A stretch of DNA of 64,000 bases from Thermasporomyces composti (GTDB lineage Bacteria; Actinomycetota; Actinomycetes; Propionibacteriales; Actinopolymorphaceae), in contig NZ_QTUC01000001.1 of assembly GCF_003386795.1 (NCBI RefSeq), forward strand, positions 186,001 to 250,000, written 5' to 3'. Below are positions 1-9,898 of the stretch, piece by piece. Numbering within the stretch: the first letter of the stretch is position 1; each line of letters opens with the position of its first letter. The notes below the pieces were generated by a model. It had not been told where the DNA came from, did not search any database, and was given only the letters and a program-made list of their open reading frames with translations. The position numbers and the translations under genes are program-made.

Positions 1-1799
1 CCGCGGCTGGCCTCGATGTTGCGCAGGGCGTCATCGATGATGGTGAGGTTGCGCAGCCCGAGGAAGTCCATCTTGAGCAGGCCGAGCGTCTCGCAGGTCG
101 GGTAGTCGAACTGCGTGATGATCGCTCCGTCGGTCTCCCGCTTCATCAGCGGGATGTGGTCGGCCAAGGGCTCGGCCGACATGATGACGCCCGCCGCGTG
201 GACGCCAGTCTGGCGGATCAGGCCCTCCAGTCCCCTGGCGGTGTCGATGACCTTGCGAACGTCGGGATCCTGCTCGTAGAGCGCCCGGACCTCGGCCGCC
301 TCGTGGTAGCGCGGGTGGTTCTCGTCGAAGATGCCGGACAGGGGGATGTCCTTCCCCATGACCGCCGGTGGCATCGCCTTGGTGATCTTGTCACCGAGCG
401 CGTACGGGTAGCCGAGCACCCGTGCGGCGTCCTTGATCGCCGCCTTCGCCTTGATGGTGCCGAACGTGACGATCTGCGCGACCTTGTCCTCGCCGTACTT
501 CTCGGTGACGTAGCGGATCACCTCCCCGCGCCGACGCTCGTCGAAGTCGATGTCGATGTCCGGCATCGAGACGCGCTCGGGGTTGAGGAACCGCTCGAAG
601 ATCAGGCCATGCTTGATCGGGTCGAGGTCGGTGATGCCGAGGGCGTAGGCCACCAGGCTGCCCGCCGCCGATCCCCGGCCGGGCCCCACGGCGATGCCGT
701 TGTTCTTGGCCCACATGATGAAGTCGGCCACGACCAGGAAGTACGACGGGAAGCCCATCTGGATGATGATGTCCATCTCGTACTCGGCCTGCCGCCGGTA
801 CTCCTCGGAGTAGCCGTTGGGGAAGCGGCGGCGCATGCCCCGCCAGACCTCCTCGCGGAACCACGACTCCTCGGTGTAGCCCTCGGGAACCTCGAAGCGG
901 GGCATGAGGTTGCGTGGCTCGAACATCCCCGTGGTGTCGATCCGCTCGGCGATCTCGAGCGTGGTACGGCAGCCCGCCTGCCACTCCGGCGAGTCGTCGA
1001 GGGCTCGCATCTCCTCCGGCGACTTGAGGTAGTAGCCGGATCCCTCCAGCTGGAACGCCGGTGCCGCCAGGGTGGAGGCGGTCTGCACGCACAGCAACGC
1101 GGCGTGCGCGGTCGCCTCGTGCTCGTAGGTGTAGTGCGAGTCGTTCGTGACGACGTACTGGAGGCCGAGCTCACGGGCGATCTTCTCCAGGCCCGGACGG
1201 GCCCGCTTGTCGATCTCGATCCCGTGATCCATCAGCTCGACGAAGAAGTTCTCCGCGCCGAAGATGTCGCGGAACTCCGCCGCCGCCTCGAGCGCCTCGC
1301 GCTCCATGCCGAGCCGGATCTTGGTCGGGATCTCCCCGGACGGACACCCGGTGGTGGCCATGAGGCCCTCAGCGTGTTCTGCGAGTAGCTCGCGGTCGAC
1401 CCGAGGCTTCCGGAAGAAGCCCTCCATCGAGGCGCGAGTCTGCAGCTTGAAGAGGTTGTGCAGGCCCTTGACGTCCCGGGCCCAGATGGTCATGTGCGTG
1501 AAGGCGCCGCCGCCGGAGACGTCGTCGTCCTTCTGGTGCTGCTGGCCCCACCGCACCGGCGCCTTGTGAAAGCGTGACTCCGGCGCGACGTAGGCCTCCA
1601 GGCCGATGATGGGAGTGATCCCCGCCGCCTTGGCCTTGGTGAAGAAGTCGTAGGCGCCATGGAGGTTGCCGTGGTCGGTGATGGCCACGGCAGGCATACC
1701 GAGCCGCTGCACCTCGGCGAAGATGTCCTTGAGCTTCGCCGCCCCGTCCAGCATGGAGTACTCGGTGTGGACGTGGAGATGCACGAACGAATCAGCCAT
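1..1799 (-). CDS. dnaE: DNA polymerase III alpha subunit, N-terminal part (gene cut by window edge)
   Basis: Catalytic subunit of the replicative DNA polymerase. About 599 codons are visible from the ATG at 1799; the 3' end lies outside the window. The protein opens with a PHP domain ([15 protein letters not shown], then [13 protein letters not shown]). Further in are the polymerase signatures [14 protein letters not shown] and [12 protein letters not shown], the latter carrying two catalytic aspartates, and [10 protein letters not shown] and [11 protein letters not shown] near the cut. An AGAGGAAGG ribosome-binding site precedes the start. The domain order and motifs match DnaE1-type enzymes; the error-prone DnaE2 class usually sits with imuA/imuB, which are absent here. 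Confidence 0.97.
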   Translation of the reverse strand, partial: MADSFVHLHVHTEYSMLDGAAKLKDIFAEVQRLGMPAVAITDHGNLHGAYDFFTKAKAAGITPIIGLEAYVAPESRFHKAPVRWGQQHQKDDDVSGGGAFTHMTIWARDVKGLHNLFKLQTRASMEGFFRKPRVDRELLAEHAEGLMATTGCPSGEIPTKIRLGMEREALEAAAEFRDIFGAENFFVELMDHGIEIDKRARPGLEKIARELGLQYVVTNDSHYTYEHEATAHAALLCVQTASTLAAPAFQLEGSGYYLKSPEEMRALDDSPEWQAGCRTTLEIAERIDTTGMFEPRNLMPRFEVPEGYTEESWFREEVWRGMRRRFPNGYSEEYRRQAEYEMDIIIQMGFPSYFLVVADFIMWAKNNGIAVGPGRGSAAGSLVAYALGITDLDPIKHGLIFERFLNPERVSMPDIDIDFDERRRGEVIRYVTEKYGEDKVAQIVTFGTIKAKAAIKDAARVLGYPYALGDKITKAMPPAVMGKDIPLSGIFDENHPRYHEAAEVRALYEQDPDVRKVIDTARGLEGLIRQTGVHAAGVIMSAEPLADHIPLMKRETDGAIITQFDYPTCETLGLLKMDFLGLRNLTIIDDALRNIEASR

Positions 1800-1823
1800 G
1801 CTGGTGCGCCTTCCTCTGGTCCG

Positions 1824-1848
1824 GGGACCCCGACTCTCCGGGGGTCCC
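1824..1848 (-). terminator. Hairpin between chorismate-mutase-like gene and dnaE
   Basis: An 8-bp perfect inverted repeat (GGGACCCC at 1824-1831, GGGGTCCC at 1841-1848) with a 9-nt loop. It follows the end of the 1947-2276 gene and lies in the dnaE leader. It could end the upstream transcript or act in the dnaE 5' untranslated region. There is no T-tract. Confidence 0.4.
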
Positions 1849-1946
1849 GACTCTAGGACCGACCTGGGACAGGGCCGAAGGGGACGCGCCGCGCGACCCT
1901 CGAGCCGGTCGCCGGACGATGGTCAACGCAGATCACCGGCCGACGA

Positions 1947-2276
1947 TCAGCGGGCAGCCGGTGCCTCCTCCGCGAGGTCCAGGCTCTCCTCGATCACCGC
2001 GGTCATGATGCGGCGGAGGCGTCGGGGGCCCAACCGCGGCGCCCACCGCGCCATCCGATCGACGATCTCCGCCTCACGGCGAGGGTCGCGCCCAGCGCGC
2101 CCGCCCACCGGCTTGAGCTGTTGGACACGCGCGCTGATCGTCGCGCGGTACTCGAGGAGGACGGCGAGCAACGCGTCGACCTCGTCGATCAGCTGCCGGC
2201 ACTCGGCCAGCGACGCGGGCACCTCTCTGCTGATCAGGGCACCGATCGAGGGGTGGTGGTCGGTCGGGTCGGGCAC
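1947..2276 (-). CDS. Chorismate-mutase-like (AroQ fold) small protein
   Basis: A 109-residue protein that matches the AroQ-class chorismate mutase helix pattern. It has ECRQLIDEVDALLAVLLEYR (first helix and second arginine), LK about ten residues later, then DPRREAEIVDRM and a C-terminal helix IMTAVIEESLDL. The family converts chorismate to prephenate for Phe/Tyr synthesis. Arginines, the lysine and the D/RE motif are in the expected places, so activity is plausible. Other aromatic-pathway genes lie far off at 52.3 and 58.5 kb. It sits alone between rluD and dnaE, with the same strand as both. Confidence 0.75.
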   Translation of the reverse strand: MPDPTDHHPSIGALISREVPASLAECRQLIDEVDALLAVLLEYRATISARVQQLKPVGGRAGRDPRREAEIVDRMARWAPRLGPRRLRRIMTAVIEESLDLAEEAPAAR

Positions 2277-2369
2277 CCTCGACTCCTTCGACGAAGACTC
2301 ACGCCAAACCAGCGCCCCACGCTAGGCGGAAGGTGATCAGCCGTTCAACATGGCGAGACGTTCGTCTCG

Positions 2370-3323
2370 CTAGGTGACCCGCTCCGTCTCCTCGCGGGCG
2401 GTCTCCAGCGCGGAAGCCAGGTCCTCCGGGTAGGGGGAGGTGAACTCGACCCACAGCCCGGTGGCGGGATGGGTGAACCCCAGCCGGACAGCGTGCAGCC
2501 ACTGCCTGGTGACGCCGAGTCGACGCGCCAGCACCGGGTCGGCGCCGTACATGAGGTCACCCACACACGGATGCCGGATCGCGCTCATGTGCACCCGGAT
2601 CTGGTGGGTACGCCCGGTCTCCAGCCGGATCTCGAGCAAGCTGGCGTACCGGAGCGCCTCCAGGGTCTCGTAGTGGGTCACGGCCGACTTCCCACCGGCC
2701 ACCACGGCCCACTTGTAGTCGTGGGTGGGATGACGGTCGATCGGCGCGTCCACCGTGCCTCGCGACGGGTCGGGGTGCCCCTGGACGAGCGCGTGGTAGT
2801 ACTTGTCGACCCGCCGCTCCTTGAACGCGCGCTTGAGGACCGAGTACGCCAGCTCGGACTTCGCCACGACCATGAGGCCGCTGGTGCCCACGTCGAGCCG
2901 GTGGACGATCCCTCGCCGCTCCGCCGCGCCAGACGTCGCGATACGGAACCCGGCAGCGTGAAGGTGACCCACGACGGTGGGTCCCCGCCACCCGGGGCTG
3001 GGATGGGCCGCGACGCCGATCGGCTTGTCCACGACCACGATGTCGGCGTCGTCGTGGACGATCCGCATGCCTTCGACGGTCTTGGGAGCGACTGGCTCCG
3101 CAGGGCCTGGAAGCTCGACCTCCAGCCATGCGCCAGCGCTCACCCGCGCCGACTTGGGGAGAGGGGAGCCGTCGACGAGAACCTGGCCACTCTCCACCAG
3201 CTCAGCCGCCTTCGTCCGGGAGAGTCCGAACATCCTCGCCAACGCGGTGTCCAGGCGCTCCCCCTCGAGGCCGTCGGGCACGGGGAGGCTCCGGCGTGAT
3301 CCGGTCGACAACGTCACGCTCAT
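2370..3323 (-). CDS. rluD: RluA/RluD-family 23S rRNA pseudouridine synthase
   Basis: Isomerises uridine to pseudouridine in RNA, most likely 23S rRNA. The 317-residue protein has an N-terminal S4 RNA-binding domain (about residues 20-75) and a catalytic domain with the signature [18 protein letters not shown]; Asp144 is the predicted nucleophile. The [10 protein letters not shown] motif near residue 240 is also typical. The ATG at 3323 overlaps the lspA stop by four bases (ATGA), so translation is probably coupled. Whether its target equals that of E. coli RluD cannot be told from sequence. Confidence 0.93.
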   Translation of the reverse strand: MSVTLSTGSRRSLPVPDGLEGERLDTALARMFGLSRTKAAELVESGQVLVDGSPLPKSARVSAGAWLEVELPGPAEPVAPKTVEGMRIVHDDADIVVVDKPIGVAAHPSPGWRGPTVVGHLHAAGFRIATSGAAERRGIVHRLDVGTSGLMVVAKSELAYSVLKRAFKERRVDKYYHALVQGHPDPSRGTVDAPIDRHPTHDYKWAVVAGGKSAVTHYETLEALRYASLLEIRLETGRTHQIRVHMSAIRHPCVGDLMYGADPVLARRLGVTRQWLHAVRLGFTHPATGLWVEFTSPYPEDLASALETAREETERVT

Positions 3324-3997
3324 TCCGGTTCTACCGCGGGTACGTCGCGGGCGATCGCTGATCTCGTCGAGACGGTCCTAGGGGCTGACCGCTCCGGTGG
3401 CTCGGTCGTGCGCTGTTCTCCCTCCGGCGGTGGCGCGCCCTCGTCCGGCCGCGCCGGGTCGGTGTCCGTCGTGCCATCCCACCGTCGGCCGCGCAAGGCC
3501 ATGACCATGATCAGGCCGGCCGCCACGCACACCGCGGTGTCGGCCAGGTTGAACACCGGCCAGTACGGGAGCGCGATGAAGTCGACCACGTGGCCGCGCA
3601 GAAACCCGGGCTCTCGGAACACGCGGTCGCTGAGGTTTCCGAGTGCTCCTCCCAGCAGCAGGCCGAAGGCGACCGCCCAGGGAACGCTGCGCAGGCGCTT
3701 CGACAGTCGGAGCACGACGGCGACCACGCCGATCGCGAGCAGGGAGAGGATGATCGTGTACTCCTGCGCCAGCCCGAACGCCGCACCGGAGTTGCGCACG
3801 AGCCGGAGCGTGAGGAGTCCGCCGAGGAGGGAGATCGGCGGGCGACCCGCCAACTGCGCCATCGCCACGAGCTTGGTCACCACGTCCAAGGCGAGGACCA
3901 GGCTCGTGATAACGGCGACGAGGACGAGGCAACGCCGCCGGAGGGCTCGGTCGGCGTGGTTGGCGTCGTTCAGTGACGCTCCTCCTTCTGCTTGCAT
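3320..3997 (-). CDS. lspA: Lipoprotein signal peptidase (signal peptidase II)
   Basis: Membrane aspartyl protease that removes signal peptides from diacylglyceryl-modified prolipoproteins. Four membrane segments are visible, and both catalytic-Asp motifs are present (GNLSDRVF and FNLADTAV). The C-terminal ~60 residues are a Pro/Glu-rich cytoplasmic tail not needed for the fold. The start is uncertain. ATG 3997 lies inside the end of the DksA-like gene and has no strong ribosome-binding site. A CTG at 3973 sits 7 nt after a perfect AAGGAGG, so a rare CTG start is possible. It lies in an operon with the pseudouridine synthase. Confidence 0.93.
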   Translation of the reverse strand: MQAEGGASLNDANHADRALRRRCLVLVAVITSLVLALDVVTKLVAMAQLAGRPPISLLGGLLTLRLVRNSGAAFGLAQEYTIILSLLAIGVVAVVLRLSKRLRSVPWAVAFGLLLGGALGNLSDRVFREPGFLRGHVVDFIALPYWPVFNLADTAVCVAAGLIMVMALRGRRWDGTTDTDPARPDEGAPPPEGEQRTTEPPERSAPRTVSTRSAIARDVPAVEPE

Positions 3998-4902
3998 GAC
4001 ACGCACAGTGTCGCACGAGGGAAGGCGAGCAGCCGAGCCTTCCCGATCGGCTGGCCGCAACCCTCGCAAACGCCGTAGGTACCGTCGTCGATCCTGGCCA
4101 GCGCGCGCTCGGTCTGGATGAGCAGGTCGCGGGTGTTGTTCGTGAGCGAGAGCTCGTGCTCGCGCTCGAACGCCTTGGAGCCCACTTCGGCCTGGTCGTC
4201 GCCCGCGCCGTCACCGCTGTCCCGAAGCAGATCAGCGAGCTCGATGGTCGCCAGGTCGAGCTCCTCCCGCAGGCGCTTGGCGTCGGCCGTGAGCTCACGG
4301 TGCACCTCCGCGAGCTCCTCCGCCGTCCACGCGTCCTCGTCATCGCGGACGACCAGGGCCGAAGCCCGCTCAGCGAAGTCGGGGGCTTGGGATGTCGCGA
4401 CGTCCGACGCGTTCATGGTGGGCCGCCCCTCCTCCGGCTTCGTCTGCTTGCTCACGGTCTTGGAATTCACCTTCGCGTTCTCTGTCGTATCTGTCGTACT
4501 GGCAGCTGACGTCTTCGTCATGGCGGAGCTGGCCCGGGATCTCGTCCCGGTGGCCTTGGTCCGGGCCTTCCGCCGGGCGCTCTTCGACACGTCCGCGGAG
4601 GCCGCGTCGTCGAGCAGCTCCTGGAGCCGCTCCTCGACGAGAGTCCCAGACACCTCGATGATCTTGTCACGGCTTCGCTCACCCGACACTAAGGAAACCT
4701 GACGACTCGAGACACCGAAGGCCTGGGCGACCGCCTCCATCACGGCTCGTGTCGCCTTCCCCTCCACGGCCGGAGCGGTGACGGCCACGACCAACGCGGG
4801 TCCGTGCGGGCCGTCGTACCGCCCGCCGACGTGGGTGCGTCGAGCGCCTGGTTTGACCCGGACTCTAACCCGCCGCGACGTCTCCATCAGGACAGTGTGC
4901 AT
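3970..4902 (-). CDS. DUF167 domain fused in frame to DksA/TraR zinc-finger protein
   Basis: 310 residues in one open frame. Residues ~10-95 form a DUF167/YggU domain (VRVKPGARRTHVGG, APAVEGKATRAV, SGERSRDKIIEVSG). Residues ~100-165 are a Ser/Thr/Lys/Arg-rich linker. Residues ~165-310 are a DksA/TraR protein: coiled-coil region, then a C4 zinc finger with Cys279, 282, 300 and 303. DksA/TraR proteins bind in the RNA polymerase secondary channel; actinobacterial members often carry a basic N-terminal tail like this linker. The two domains are normally separate genes. ATG 4416 (residue 163) has a strong upstream GGAGGAGGGG, so a 148-residue DksA alone may also be made. ATG 4887 is an alternative first start. 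Confidence 0.9.
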   Translation of the reverse strand: MHTVLMETSRRVRVRVKPGARRTHVGGRYDGPHGPALVVAVTAPAVEGKATRAVMEAVAQAFGVSSRQVSLVSGERSRDKIIEVSGTLVEERLQELLDDAASADVSKSARRKARTKATGTRSRASSAMTKTSAASTTDTTENAKVNSKTVSKQTKPEEGRPTMNASDVATSQAPDFAERASALVVRDDEDAWTAEELAEVHRELTADAKRLREELDLATIELADLLRDSGDGAGDDQAEVGSKAFEREHELSLTNNTRDLLIQTERALARIDDGTYGVCEGCGQPIGKARLLAFPRATLCVSCKQKEERH

Positions 4903-5135
4903 CGGTCGCCAACCGCCGCCGCCCCGGGTCCGACGATCAGGGACGCCGGCGTCACGACGCCTCCGGGGCTCGCGCGACGGGCCGGTTGATCATGAGCGGC
5001 CAGGGTCGATCGACGATCGGATGAACGATCGGATAAGAGAGGAGGGCGACGACGCCTCGCGCGCCGCCGCGCCAGGAAGAGCACGCCACTAGGATGGGCC
5101 GTCCGTAGATTACCCCCTTGAGGACCGGAGAACCG

Positions 5136-8100
5136 GTGAAGGACACCAACAACCGCGCCTATCGGGTCGTGGACCCCCATGTGGACCTGGCCTCCGTGGA
5201 CCGGGAGGTCCTGGACTTCTGGCGTGAGCACCGCATCTTCGAGAAGTCACTCGAGATGACGGCGGGCGGGCAGCCGTGGACCTTCTACGAGGGCCCGCCG
5301 ACCGCCAACGGGACGCCAGGCACCCACCACATCGAGGCCCGGGTGTTCAAGGACGTCTTCCCGCGGTTCCAGACCATGCGCGGCCGGCACGTCGAACGGA
5401 AGGCCGGCTGGGACTGCCACGGTCTGCCCGTCGAGGTGGCGGTCGAGAAGGAGCTCGGTCTGTCGGGCAAGCAGCAGATCGAGGAGTACGGCATCGCGGC
5501 GTTCAACGCGGCGTGCCGCGAGTCGGTCCAACGCCACGTCGACGCGTTCACCGAGCTCACGGAACGGATCGGCTACTGGGTCGACATGACCCAGGCCTAC
5601 CGCACGATGGACCGCGAGTACGTCGAGAGCGTCTGGTGGTCGCTGCGGCAGATCTTCGACAAGGGCCTGCTGGTGCGTGACTACCGCATCAGCCCCTATT
5701 GCCCGCGTTGCGGCACCCCGCTCTCCGACCACGAGCTGGGCCAGCCCGACGTCTACCAGACCGTCGCCGACCCGTCCGTCTACGTCCGCATGCCGCTCAC
5801 CTCGGGTCCGTTGGCGGGCCAGGCGGCGCTGCTGGTCTGGACGACGACACCGTGGACGCTGCTGTCCAACACCGCCGTCGCCGTTCACCCCGAGGTCGAC
5901 TACGTCGCCGCGACGGACGGCAACGAGACCCTGGTGGTCGCCGAGGCTCTCCTGTCGTCACTGGGCGAGGGTTGGCGGGTGACAGCACGCTTCCGCGGCT
6001 CCGAGATGGAGCGCTGGACCTACACCCGGCCGTTCTCGCTCATTCCCTTCCCGAGCACCGGCGAGGATGCCGCCGAGGGGCAGCCGTCGGCCCACTTCGT
6101 CGTGGTCGACTCCTACGTCTCCACCGAGGAGGGCACGGGCCTGGTCCACCAGGCGCCGGCGTTCGGTGCCGACGACTACCGGGTCGCCAAGGCGTACGGG
6201 CTGCCGATCGTCAATCCGGTGCGCGCCGACGGCACCTTCGACCCCGAGGTGCCACTCGTCGGCGGGATGTCGTTCAAGGCGGCAGATCCCACGCTGATCG
6301 CCGACCTCAGGGAGCGCGGGCTGCTCTTCCGTGCGGAAACCTACGAGCACAGCTACCCGCACTGCTGGCGCTGCGAGACGCCGCTGCTCTACTACGCCGT
6401 CCCGTCGTGGTTCATCAAGACGACGGAGATCAAGCAGCGCCTGCTGGAGGAGAACGCACGCACCAACTGGTATCCCGAGACCATCCGGGACGGCCGCTAC
6501 GGCGAGTGGCTGCGGAACAACGTCGACTGGGCGCTCTCCCGGAACCGCTACTGGGGTACGCCGTTGCCGATCTGGGTCTGCCCCGCGGGCCACTACACGT
6601 GCGTCGGATCGCTGGCGGAGCTCGGCGAGCTCGCCGGCCGCGACCTGTCCGACCTGGATCCGCACCGCCCCTACGTGGACGAGGTGACCTTCACCTGCCG
6701 ACACACCGAGGACGGCGGGCCGTGTGGGCAGACCGCGACCAGGGTGCCCGAGGTCATCGACGCCTGGTACGACTCGGGTGCGATGCCGTTCGCCCAGTGG
6801 GGCTACCCGTACGTGCCGGGGTCGAAGGAACGGTTCGAACGCGCCTTCCCCGCGCAGTTCATCTGCGAGGCGATCGACCAGACGCGCGGCTGGTTCTACT
6901 CGCTGATGGCCGTCGGCACGCTGGTGTTCGATCGGTCGGCGTACGAGAACGTCGTCTGCCTCGGGCTCATCCTGGCCGAGGACGGTCGGAAGATGAGCAA
7001 GCACCTCGGCAACGTCCTGGAGCCGATCCCGCTGCTCGACCGGCACGGCGCGGACGCCGTGCGGTGGTTCATGGTCTGTTCGGGCTCGCCGTGGTCGGCT
7101 CGCCGGGTTGGCGACGCCACGATCCAGGAGGTCGTCCGCAAGGTCATCCTCACCTACCTCAACACGGTGGCGTTCCACACCCTCTACGCCCGGCTGGCCG
7201 GCTGGACGCCCGGGGCGTCCAGTGAACAGCCCTCCCACGTCCTCGACCGGTGGCTGCGATCGGAGACGCACCGTCTGGTGCGCGAGGTCGAGGCGGCGTT
7301 CGAGCGGTTCGATACCCAGTACGCCGGACAGCTGCTGAGCCAGTTCATCGACGACCTGTCGAACTGGTACGTCCGCCGGTCCCGGCGCCGCTTCTGGACC
7401 GGTGACTCGGCCGCGTTCGCGACCTTGCACGAGACGCTCGAGGTGCTGACGAAGGTGCTGGCACCGCTCATGCCCTTCGTCACCGAGTACGTGTGGGCGC
7501 GGCTGGTCCGCCCGGTGGCGCCCGACGCGCCGGAGTCGGTGCACCTCGCCCACTGGCCGGCGGTCGACGAGGCGGCCATCGACGACCGGCTGGCCGCTCA
7601 GGTGGCTCTGGCCCGCCGCGTGGTGGAGCTCGGCAGGGCCGCGCGAGCCGAGGCCAAGGTCCGCACCCGTCAGCCGCTTCGTCAGGCTCTGGTCGGCGCC
7701 TCGGGGTGGACGGACCTGCCGGAAGAGCTGCGCCGTGAGGTCGCCGAGGAGCTGAACGTCCTCACCGTGCACGGCCTGTCCGAGACAGGTGACTCGCTCG
7801 TCGAGTACGCCGTCAAGCCCAACTTCCGTGCGCTCGGCAAACGGTTCGGCAAGGACACGCCGCGGATCGCCGCCGCGGTCACCGCGGCCGACGCCGCGTC
7901 CTTGGTCGAGCAGCTGCGCCAGACGGGTCAGGCCACGCTGGACGTCGACGGCACCGCGGTGGTCCTCGAGGCCAGCGAGGTGATCACGTCGGAGCGTCCA
8001 CGCGAGGGCTGGGCGGTCGCCAACGCGCACGGTGAGACGGTGGCACTCGACCTCACCGTGACCGAGGAGCTGCGCCGCGCTGGCATCGCTCGCGAGGTCA

Positions 8101-8345
8101 TCCGCCTCGTCCAGGAGTCCCGGAAGAAGGCCGGTCTCGAGGTGAGCGATCGGATCACGCTCTGGTGGTCCGCGTCCGACCCCGAGACAGCGGCTGCCTT
8201 GCGGGAGCACGAGGGGTTCATCGCGGACGAGGTCCTCGCGGTCCAGGTTCACGAGAAGCCACCGGCCGAGACGGCCGACATCGTCACCGGCGACGCCGAG
8301 GCTCTGGGTCTGTCGTTCTGGTTCACGCGAGCGGCGAACACCTGA
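5136..8345 (+). CDS. ileS: Isoleucyl-tRNA synthetase
   Basis: Charges tRNA-Ile. The 1069-residue protein has a class I catalytic core with the HIGH-type motif HHIE (residues 64-67) and KMSKH (619-623). The editing insert lies between them, and Cys pairs (CPRCG, CWRCE) suggest zinc sites. Its length and the motif variants match the long, eukaryote-like IleS class common in actinobacteria. GTG 5136 was chosen because GGAG lies 5 nt upstream; an in-frame TTG at 5118 would add six residues. A TAGGAT -10-like hexamer is at 5090-5095. No T-box leader is present. Confidence 0.97.
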   Translation: MKDTNNRAYRVVDPHVDLASVDREVLDFWREHRIFEKSLEMTAGGQPWTFYEGPPTANGTPGTHHIEARVFKDVFPRFQTMRGRHVERKAGWDCHGLPVEVAVEKELGLSGKQQIEEYGIAAFNAACRESVQRHVDAFTELTERIGYWVDMTQAYRTMDREYVESVWWSLRQIFDKGLLVRDYRISPYCPRCGTPLSDHELGQPDVYQTVADPSVYVRMPLTSGPLAGQAALLVWTTTPWTLLSNTAVAVHPEVDYVAATDGNETLVVAEALLSSLGEGWRVTARFRGSEMERWTYTRPFSLIPFPSTGEDAAEGQPSAHFVVVDSYVSTEEGTGLVHQAPAFGADDYRVAKAYGLPIVNPVRADGTFDPEVPLVGGMSFKAADPTLIADLRERGLLFRAETYEHSYPHCWRCETPLLYYAVPSWFIKTTEIKQRLLEENARTNWYPETIRDGRYGEWLRNNVDWALSRNRYWGTPLPIWVCPAGHYTCVGSLAELGELAGRDLSDLDPHRPYVDEVTFTCRHTEDGGPCGQTATRVPEVIDAWYDSGAMPFAQWGYPYVPGSKERFERAFPAQFICEAIDQTRGWFYSLMAVGTLVFDRSAYENVVCLGLILAEDGRKMSKHLGNVLEPIPLLDRHGADAVRWFMVCSGSPWSARRVGDATIQEVVRKVILTYLNTVAFHTLYARLAGWTPGASSEQPSHVLDRWLRSETHRLVREVEAAFERFDTQYAGQLLSQFIDDLSNWYVRRSRRRFWTGDSAAFATLHETLEVLTKVLAPLMPFVTEYVWARLVRPVAPDAPESVHLAHWPAVDEAAIDDRLAAQVALARRVVELGRAARAEAKVRTRQPLRQALVGASGWTDLPEELRREVAEELNVLTVHGLSETGDSLVEYAVKPNFRALGKRFGKDTPRIAAAVTAADAASLVEQLRQTGQATLDVDGTAVVLEASEVITSERPREGWAVANAHGETVALDLTVTEELRRAGIAREVIRLVQESRKKAGLEVSDRITLWWSASDPETAAALREHEGFIADEVLAVQVHEKPPAETADIVTGDAEALGLSFWFTRAANT

Positions 8346-8358
8346 GCGGTGTCACTGA

Positions 8359-8411
8359 CCGACCGTGCCGGCCGGGACGAGCCGCACCGGCCACCCGGCC
8401 GGCACGGTCGG
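8359..8411. terminator. Perfect 18-bp hairpin after ileS (first of two)
   Basis: Arms at 8359-8376 and 8394-8411 are exact reverse complements over 18 bp, with a 17-nt loop. It begins 14 bp after the ileS stop. It is GC-rich and lacks a T-tract, as many actinobacterial terminators do. Being symmetrical it could act on either strand. Confidence 0.75.
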
Positions 8412-8428
8412 AGCCGGCCGCGTACACG

Positions 8429-8474
8429 ACGAGGGCTCTAGCCGCTCCCCAAACGGCGCGGCTAGAGCCCTCGT
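8429..8474. terminator. Perfect 17-bp hairpin between convergent ileS and divIVA
   Basis: Arms 8429-8445 and 8458-8474 pair perfectly over 17 bp around a 12-nt loop. It is the second strong hairpin in the gap between the convergent ileS and the division cluster, and a likely bidirectional transcription stop. Confidence 0.75.
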
Positions 8475-8581
8475 GGCGTCAGTCGAGGCCTTCGTCGGTG
8501 GTGCGGTCACGCCCTTCGGTTTCGCCGGGACACCACGCCGGCGGGCTGGGCCCGGCGAGCTAGGCCGGTGAGCTGGATGGC

Positions 8582-9382
8582 CTAGATGGCGGAGTCGTCG
8601 TCGTCCTCGAGCAGAGCGTTGAGGCGGGGCGTCGCCGCGCCGCTGCTCACGCGGTCGCCACGGTCCACCCGCTCGCCACTGCCGCCGATCGCCGACGGCT
8701 GCTTGTGGGCGTTGACGGGCCGCGGGCCGTTGGACGACTCCACGTTCGGCGCGGGAATGCTGTTCTCGACGCTGCCCTGGCTGGCGAGCAGCCGCAGCTG
8801 GCTCTCGAAGTAGGCCTTGAGGCGGCTGCGGTACTGCCGCTCGTAGGCGCGCAGCTCGTCGACCTCGCGCTGCAGACGAGCCTTCTCCTTGTCGAGCTGG
8901 CCGAACAGCTGGTTGCGCTTCTCCGCGGTCTCTCGCTCCAGCTGCTCCGCCTTCGCCCGGGCCTCGGACTCCAGCCGGCTGGCCAGACCACGAGCCTCGT
9001 TCTCCATCCGCTCCGCGCGGGCGCGAGCCTCGGCGAGGATGCGGTTGGCCTGCTCCTTGCTCTCGGCCACGAGCTGGTCGGCGTTCTGGGTGGCGATCTC
9101 GAGAAGACGAGCGGCCGCGCTCGACGCCTCCGCCACGCTGGAGGGCCCCGCACCCTGGGCCTGCCTCACCATGGCGTCGTCGCCCATAGGCTGCTTGTAG
9201 ACCCCCTCGCCGCGCTGCGCAGCCGCAAGCTTCTGCCGGAGGTCCTCGTTCTCGTGGTGGAGCCGCTCCAGTTCAGACTCGACCTCGTCGAGGAACTGGT
9301 CGACCTCCCCCATGTCGTAGCCCTCCCGCAAGCGGACGGGCGTGAAGCGCTTGTTGCGCACGTCCTCGGGTGTCAGCGGCAT
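8582..9382 (-). CDS. divIVA: DivIVA/Wag31 polar growth and division-site protein
   Basis: 266-residue coiled-coil scaffold that marks negatively curved membrane at cell poles and directs apical wall growth in actinobacteria. The N-terminal DivIVA domain is clear (MPLTPEDVRNKRFTPVRLRE, GYDMGEVDQFLDEVE). A Gln/Gly-rich spacer and a long Glu/Arg/Ala coiled coil follow (about residues 85-200), ending in the acidic tail LLEDDDDSAI. GAGGTGAGG precedes the ATG. It closes the dcw cluster after yggT, the usual actinobacterial position. Confidence 0.96.
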   Translation of the reverse strand: MPLTPEDVRNKRFTPVRLREGYDMGEVDQFLDEVESELERLHHENEDLRQKLAAAQRGEGVYKQPMGDDAMVRQAQGAGPSSVAEASSAAARLLEIATQNADQLVAESKEQANRILAEARARAERMENEARGLASRLESEARAKAEQLERETAEKRNQLFGQLDKEKARLQREVDELRAYERQYRSRLKAYFESQLRLLASQGSVENSIPAPNVESSNGPRPVNAHKQPSAIGGSGERVDRGDRVSSGAATPRLNALLEDDDDSAI

Positions 9383-9488
9383 GACCTCACCTCAGGCTCG
9401 CAGGCTTCGACAACTGGCTGGGAGCAACGGTACCCGGTTTTGGGTGACAAACACCCGGGTGGGCTCCACATGCCGGTGACTTGCCACT

Positions 9489-9779
9489 CTATGCCATAAA
9501 GCTCAAGACGAGCATCTGCAGGACATAGATGATCACGATAAGTAGCAAAAAGGACAGATCGAGCGCGAAGCCGCCGAAGCGTAACGGCGGCACCACGCGG
9601 CGCAACGCTTTCAACGGCGGGTCGGTGGCGGTGTAGACCCCCTCCAATACCACGAGCAGGATCCCACTCGGCACCCACGACCGGGCGAAGACCTGAACCC
9701 AGTCCACGACCAGCCGGATGAACAGCAGCACGAGGTAGATCCACAGCGCGACGTAGATCAACTCGCCGATGACCTGCAC
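9489..9779 (-). CDS. YggT-family membrane protein
   Basis: 96 residues with two hydrophobic segments (about 4-28 and 70-95). Between them is the family's PTDPPL-like motif, here TATDPPLKALRRVVPP. YggT proteins are small integral membrane proteins found next to sepF and divIVA in Gram-positive bacteria; their exact role is unclear. The start ATG follows a good GAGGAG site. Confidence 0.9.
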   Translation of the reverse strand: MQVIGELIYVALWIYLVLLFIRLVVDWVQVFARSWVPSGILLVVLEGVYTATDPPLKALRRVVPPLRFGGFALDLSFLLLIVIIYVLQMLVLSFMA

Positions 9780-9898
9780 ATCCGCTCCTCAGGGTGGGCT
9801 GACCTTGGGTTTCGACCCTATCCCCGAGCGGTGCGGCACGCCGCTAGCCGGCCGAGGACCGGGGCCGGAGTGGTGCGCTGTGTGGTGCTCCGCGCCGG

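Noticed and set aside
4903-5135. T-box leader for ileS
   Set aside because: T-box leaders are common before actinobacterial ileS, but the conserved TGGNACC-type anti-terminator bulge sequence is absent here.
5958-8252. 764-codon open frame on the minus strand
   Set aside because: It is antisense to ileS, which has full synthetase motifs; the product is Asp/Val/Arg-rich with no domain. Such frames are expected in 70% GC DNA.
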